This document shows positions 61,420-64,000 of a stretch of DNA of 64,000 nt, piece by piece; the first letter of the stretch is position 1; each line of letters begins with the position of its first letter. This DNA comes from an uncultured Oscillospiraceae bacterium (GTDB lineage: Bacteria; Bacillota; Clostridia; Oscillospirales; Oscillospiraceae). The position numbers and the translations under genes were made by a program. The stretch is from the NCBI GenBank assembly GCA_947629915.1, contig CANRFN010000019.1:1-64000 (forward strand). Reading direction: 5' to 3'. The notes below the pieces were generated by a model. That model was not told the origin of the DNA and did no database searches. It was given only the letters and a program-made list of their open reading frames with translations.

Positions 61420-62376
61420 TTAGAAGAGGCTGGTCTCGGAGAACTTCTTGGACGTGGTGTTGGCGATGATCAGCAGCACTACGTTGATAATGGAGTTGAA
61501 GAGGCCGATTGCCGTGGCGTATGCCTGATCGGGCACGCCGGTAAGACCTTTCTTATACACGTAGGTGGCGATCAACTCGGAGACCTGCAGGTTGCCGTCT
61601 GTCTGCATCAGCAGGGCCTTCTCATAGCCAACGCCCATCAGGCCGCCGATGGACATGATCAGCATCACGCTCACCATGGGCATGATGGCGGGGAAGTCCA
61701 CATGGATCACCCGCTGGAACCGGGATGCGCCGTCCAGGATGGCCGCCTCGTGGAGGCCGGGGTCTACGTTGGACAGAGCTGCGATGTAGATGATGGCGCT
61801 CCAGCCGAAGTCCTGCCAGTTGCTGGAGAGGATGTACATGGGACGGAAGGCGGCGTTCTCCAGGAAGTAGGAGTACCGCTCACCGCCAAACTCGGCGACG
61901 ATGTTGTTCACGAGGCCGTAGCGGCCGAAGAACAGGGTGAGCATACCTACCATAACCACCAGGGAGATGAAGTGCGGGGCGGTAAAGATGGTCTGCAGCA
62001 CTTTGGCGCTCTTTCTGCTCTTGAGGGCGTTGAGGCAGAGGGAGATGATGATGGGGAGCGGGAAGCCGATGATGAAGCCCAGGATGCAGAGGATGAAGGT
62101 GTTCTTCATCAGGGGCCAGAACTGGACATCGGTGAAGAACCGGGTGAAGTTCTTGAAGCCAACCCAGATGGTGTACGGGCCCAGGATGGGGTCTCCGGGC
62201 ATGAAGTCCTGGAACGCGATGAGCACGCCGTAGATCGGCAGGTAGTTGAACAGGAACACCACGAGGACTGCCGGGAACACCATGAGCAGCCATGGGGCAT
62301 TCTGTTTCATTCTCCGGGCGAAGCTGCCATCCTGCAGGGAGTTGGCCTTCTTCGCCGGTGCGTTGGTTTTTGCCAT
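61420..62376 (-). CDS. ABC sugar importer permease, LplB/YteP type
   Basis: A 318-aa permease with about six membrane helices, starting with a cytoplasmic basic segment and WLLMVFPAVLVVFLFNYLPI. The EAA loop appears as EAAILDGASRFQRV (about 218-232). It pairs with the LplC-type permease 19 bp downstream. First gene of the minus-strand fructan operon, with a promoter about 180 bp upstream. Confidence 0.92.
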   Translation of the reverse strand: MAKTNAPAKKANSLQDGSFARRMKQNAPWLLMVFPAVLVVFLFNYLPIYGVLIAFQDFMPGDPILGPYTIWVGFKNFTRFFTDVQFWPLMKNTFILCILGFIIGFPLPIIISLCLNALKSRKSAKVLQTIFTAPHFISLVVMVGMLTLFFGRYGLVNNIVAEFGGERYSYFLENAAFRPMYILSSNWQDFGWSAIIYIAALSNVDPGLHEAAILDGASRFQRVIHVDFPAIMPMVSVMLIMSIGGLMGVGYEKALLMQTDGNLQVSELIATYVYKKGLTGVPDQAYATAIGLFNSIINVVLLIIANTTSKKFSETSLF

Positions 62377-62555
62377 TTGAATCCCTCTTTGCTATTAAAT
62401 TTTTCGAGCTGTGCGGTTGGAAGGTAGGTCTGGCTGCGATGGATACAGCACAATGTGCATGCCATTGGACAGAATGCGGATGATGGCGTAGCCTTATGCA
62501 GCAAGAGCCGGAAAGCTCTTCTTCTGGATCGGCCTTTGGTTGCGTGGCTTGAAAG
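62377..62555 (-). other. Leader of the fructan importer operon
   Basis: About 170 bases without a gene. It contains a GCACAATGTGC inverted repeat (62448-62458), which may be a regulator site but does not match the palindrome at 49737. Confidence 0.4.
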
Positions 62556-62585
62556 ATAGTACCCTTTTTCTATTCCATGTGTCAG
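62556..62585 (-). promoter_or_regulatory. Promoter of the fructan importer operon
   Basis: On the minus strand, CTGACA (62585-62580), 18 bp, TACTAT (62561-62556). Confidence 0.6.
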
Positions 62586-62638
62586 CCTCAGCTGGGGGTG
62601 CCGCTTGCAGACGCAGGATATAATTGGACAGGTTCATC

Positions 62639-62671
62639 GAGCGGAGATGTTTGGCTCCGCTCTCTTTTTTT
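62639..62671 (+). terminator. Plus-strand terminator at the border of the AT-richer ORF
   Basis: GAGCGGAG (62639-62646) pairs with CTCCGCTC (62655-62662), followed by TCTTTTTTT. No plus-strand gene precedes it; only a lone TATAAT at 62619-62624. It may be what remains of a lost gene, or end a very short transcript. Confidence 0.75.
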
Positions 62672-62673
62672 GC

Positions 62674-62702
62674 TTGCATCTAACCGTCATTCATGATATA
62701 CT
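62674..62702 (+). promoter_or_regulatory. Promoter of the terminal ORF
   Basis: TTGCAT (62674-62679), 17 bp, TATACT (62697-62702), immediately after the terminator. Confidence 0.75.
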
Positions 62703-62733
62703 CTAAGAGCGTATTTAAGAGGAGGTGGGAAGG

Positions 62734-64000
62734 ATGTCACGGGTCGCAGCAAAAATAGAGTGTTCCAAAGAGGTATTTAAAGAACTCCAGGATCTGGCAA
62801 ATGATCAGTCGAATCCACGCATAGCACTCCGTGCTTCCATGGTGCTTGAGTCAATGGGGGAAGAACAGATCAAAGACGTTGCGAGCAGGCACTCATGGCG
62901 TCCAGCAACCATTATCAAATGGAGGCAGCGCTTTTCGGAAAGTGGAATCGCCGGTCTTAAAAACCTGCCTCGAGGAATATCAGGAGGGATGTATGGAGCG
63001 CCCTTTCGGGAACAGCTATTGGAGACGCTTGGTACTCCACCTCCAGATGATCAATTGTACTGGACGGGCCAACTGCTCGCCGAAGCACTAGATGTACCAA
63101 TATATATTGTTACACGGTATTTGCGCCAAGAGGGCATTCGCTTATTGGATGAACGCAGAAAACGGATTGGTCCTCTAGTCAAAGGAGAAGGGAAACAGCA
63201 AGACCCCAAGCGGATCTGTGAGGACAAGAAAGAATCAACAAACCTGGTTGAAGAAGATTCAAGCACTAAGAACACCCCATCTAAATGCACGTCGATAATT
63301 CCGCTAAAAATCACATGGGAGGAAAACTCAATGGAAAATGGCAGTAAAAAGTTAGATGTTGAAGTAATCGTTAGGGTAAAAGACGAAAATGGCGTTATAT
63401 TCGAAGAAAACGCTGAATCGAAGGGCGTATTACCAAGCATTGAGCAGTTTAACATTGAAACCATGGAAGGCTATCTGGAGGATCTTGATACCGCAGAAAA
63501 GGCATTTTCTTCCACTAGCGATGCAGCTATCCGGGGTGCGTTCGGGAAACTCAGCAGCGAAATTGTAAAAAAAAACCTGATTGCCCCTCGGAATGATGTG
63601 GCAACGCAGTTGAGAGAAGCTGAAACGATGCATGGACGAACCACGATCTTGGTACCTCGCAGCCTCACGGTGAACATGAAGCCGAAAGAGCGTATCATGA
63701 CGTTGGAAATGCGGGATACCATCAAGGAGTACTGCGAAGTATTGAGCTATCGTGATGCAGCTTACTTCTGTAACAAACACCAGCGCCGCAAGAGCGATAC
63801 GGCGTTTAGCTACAGAACAATTGCTGATTACATAAACAGAGAGGGACAGGCTATCTATTCCTATGTTGTCCTATGGGCAGATGGCGTTCTCCGTGAACAC
63901 AACTACGATCTCGATACTTTGCAGCCTCCAGAGGATAGTGAATACCGTGACGGTCCTGCCAAGTATATGGACATGTTCACCCTTTACGAATCACGAATAG
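62734..64000 (+). CDS. IS630-like helix-turn-helix protein, possibly a transposase (3' end beyond window)
   Basis: At least 422 codons are open from ATG 62734 (ribosome site GAGGAGGTGGG) to the window end. The first 110 residues resemble the helix-turn-helix module of IS630-family transposases (RIALRASMVLESMGEEQIKD, then RPATIIKWRQRFSESGIAGL). A second winged-helix-like part has YWTGQLLAEALDVPIYIVTR. After a charged, low-complexity linker (about 160-200) the rest is unfamiliar: PSIEQFNIETMEGYLEDLDT, then TTILVPRSLTVNMKPKERIM, with no visible DDE catalytic triad before the cut. Codon use is more AT-rich than the neighbours, suggesting transfer. It could be a transposase or a domesticated DNA-binding protein. 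Confidence 0.65.
   Translation, partial: MSRVAAKIECSKEVFKELQDLANDQSNPRIALRASMVLESMGEEQIKDVASRHSWRPATIIKWRQRFSESGIAGLKNLPRGISGGMYGAPFREQLLETLGTPPPDDQLYWTGQLLAEALDVPIYIVTRYLRQEGIRLLDERRKRIGPLVKGEGKQQDPKRICEDKKESTNLVEEDSSTKNTPSKCTSIIPLKITWEENSMENGSKKLDVEVIVRVKDENGVIFEENAESKGVLPSIEQFNIETMEGYLEDLDTAEKAFSSTSDAAIRGAFGKLSSEIVKKNLIAPRNDVATQLREAETMHGRTTILVPRSLTVNMKPKERIMTLEMRDTIKEYCEVLSYRDAAYFCNKHQRRKSDTAFSYRTIADYINREGQAIYSYVVLWADGVLREHNYDLDTLQPPEDSEYRDGPAKYMDMFTLYESRI

Noticed and set aside
62448..62458. Second operator for the fructan LacI-type regulator
   Set aside because: GCACAATGTGC shares only half-site letters with TGTGCAAATGCACA, in a different arrangement; too weak to claim a common regulator.

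Overview
The window is high-GC Gram-positive chromosomal DNA, most likely from a gut clostridium of the Oscillospiraceae/Ruminococcaceae type. This is inferred from gene content: a WalR/WalK-YycH-YycI operon, RNase J, SLH-domain surface proteins with GTG starts, lipoproteins with lipoboxes, strong AGGAGG ribosome sites, a fructan locus with LacI regulator and ABC importer lacking its own ATPase, and remnants of the carboxynorspermidine route. No rRNA, tRNA or CRISPR array was recognised. All family assignments come from reading motifs; no database search was possible.

Layout. (1) 0.2-8 kb: alpha/beta hydrolase, HAD phosphatase, glnS, rnj (RNase J) with a terminator in its leader, recG. (2) 8-17 kb: Fe-S aldo/keto reductase, a small integrase-SAM-like protein, an unknown two-gene operon (9982-11704), a translational GTPase of the TetM/EF-G class fused to a Rae1/YacP-type NYN endonuclease (11888-14482), and a DUF815 ATPase-DUF5131 operon. 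(3) 17-30.5 kb: two paralogous SLH-anchored surface proteins (2804 and 1558 aa). They share a near-identical 3' cassette, and each carries a run of nine G in the same place just after the signal peptide, which suggests phase variation. (4) 30.7-34.8 kb: BlaI/BlaR1-like regulator pair whose sensor reading frame is interrupted by an in-frame TAG, followed by a mosaic of gene fragments and a membrane protein. (5) 34.8-45.7 kb: aspA, then a compact operon of Nudix hydrolase, walR, walK, yycH, yycI, a flippase and a class I amidotransferase, then an unknown 496-aa protein. (6) 45.8-48.2 kb: a ruined polyamine operon with pieces of speA, speE, speB, a carboxynorspermidine dehydrogenase (inverted) and nspC joined by deletions and an inversion. 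(7) 48.6-62.4 kb: fructan utilisation locus with a LacI-family regulator, three GH32-type proteins, YesL, a carbohydrate-binding lipoprotein, a solute-binding protein and two permeases. (8) 62.7-64.0 kb: an AT-richer ORF with an IS630-like helix-turn-helix, running off the window.

How the parts work together. In the fructan locus, extracellular lipoproteins bind and cut fructan, the lipoprotein-permease system imports oligosaccharides, and a cytoplasmic GH32 enzyme finishes hydrolysis, probably under the LacI-type repressor. WalRK and its regulators control wall homeostasis next to a lipid-linked-precursor flippase. The strongest candidates for new biology are the GTPase-endonuclease fusion, the paired G9 tracts in the surface-protein genes and the unknown operon at 10-11.7 kb.
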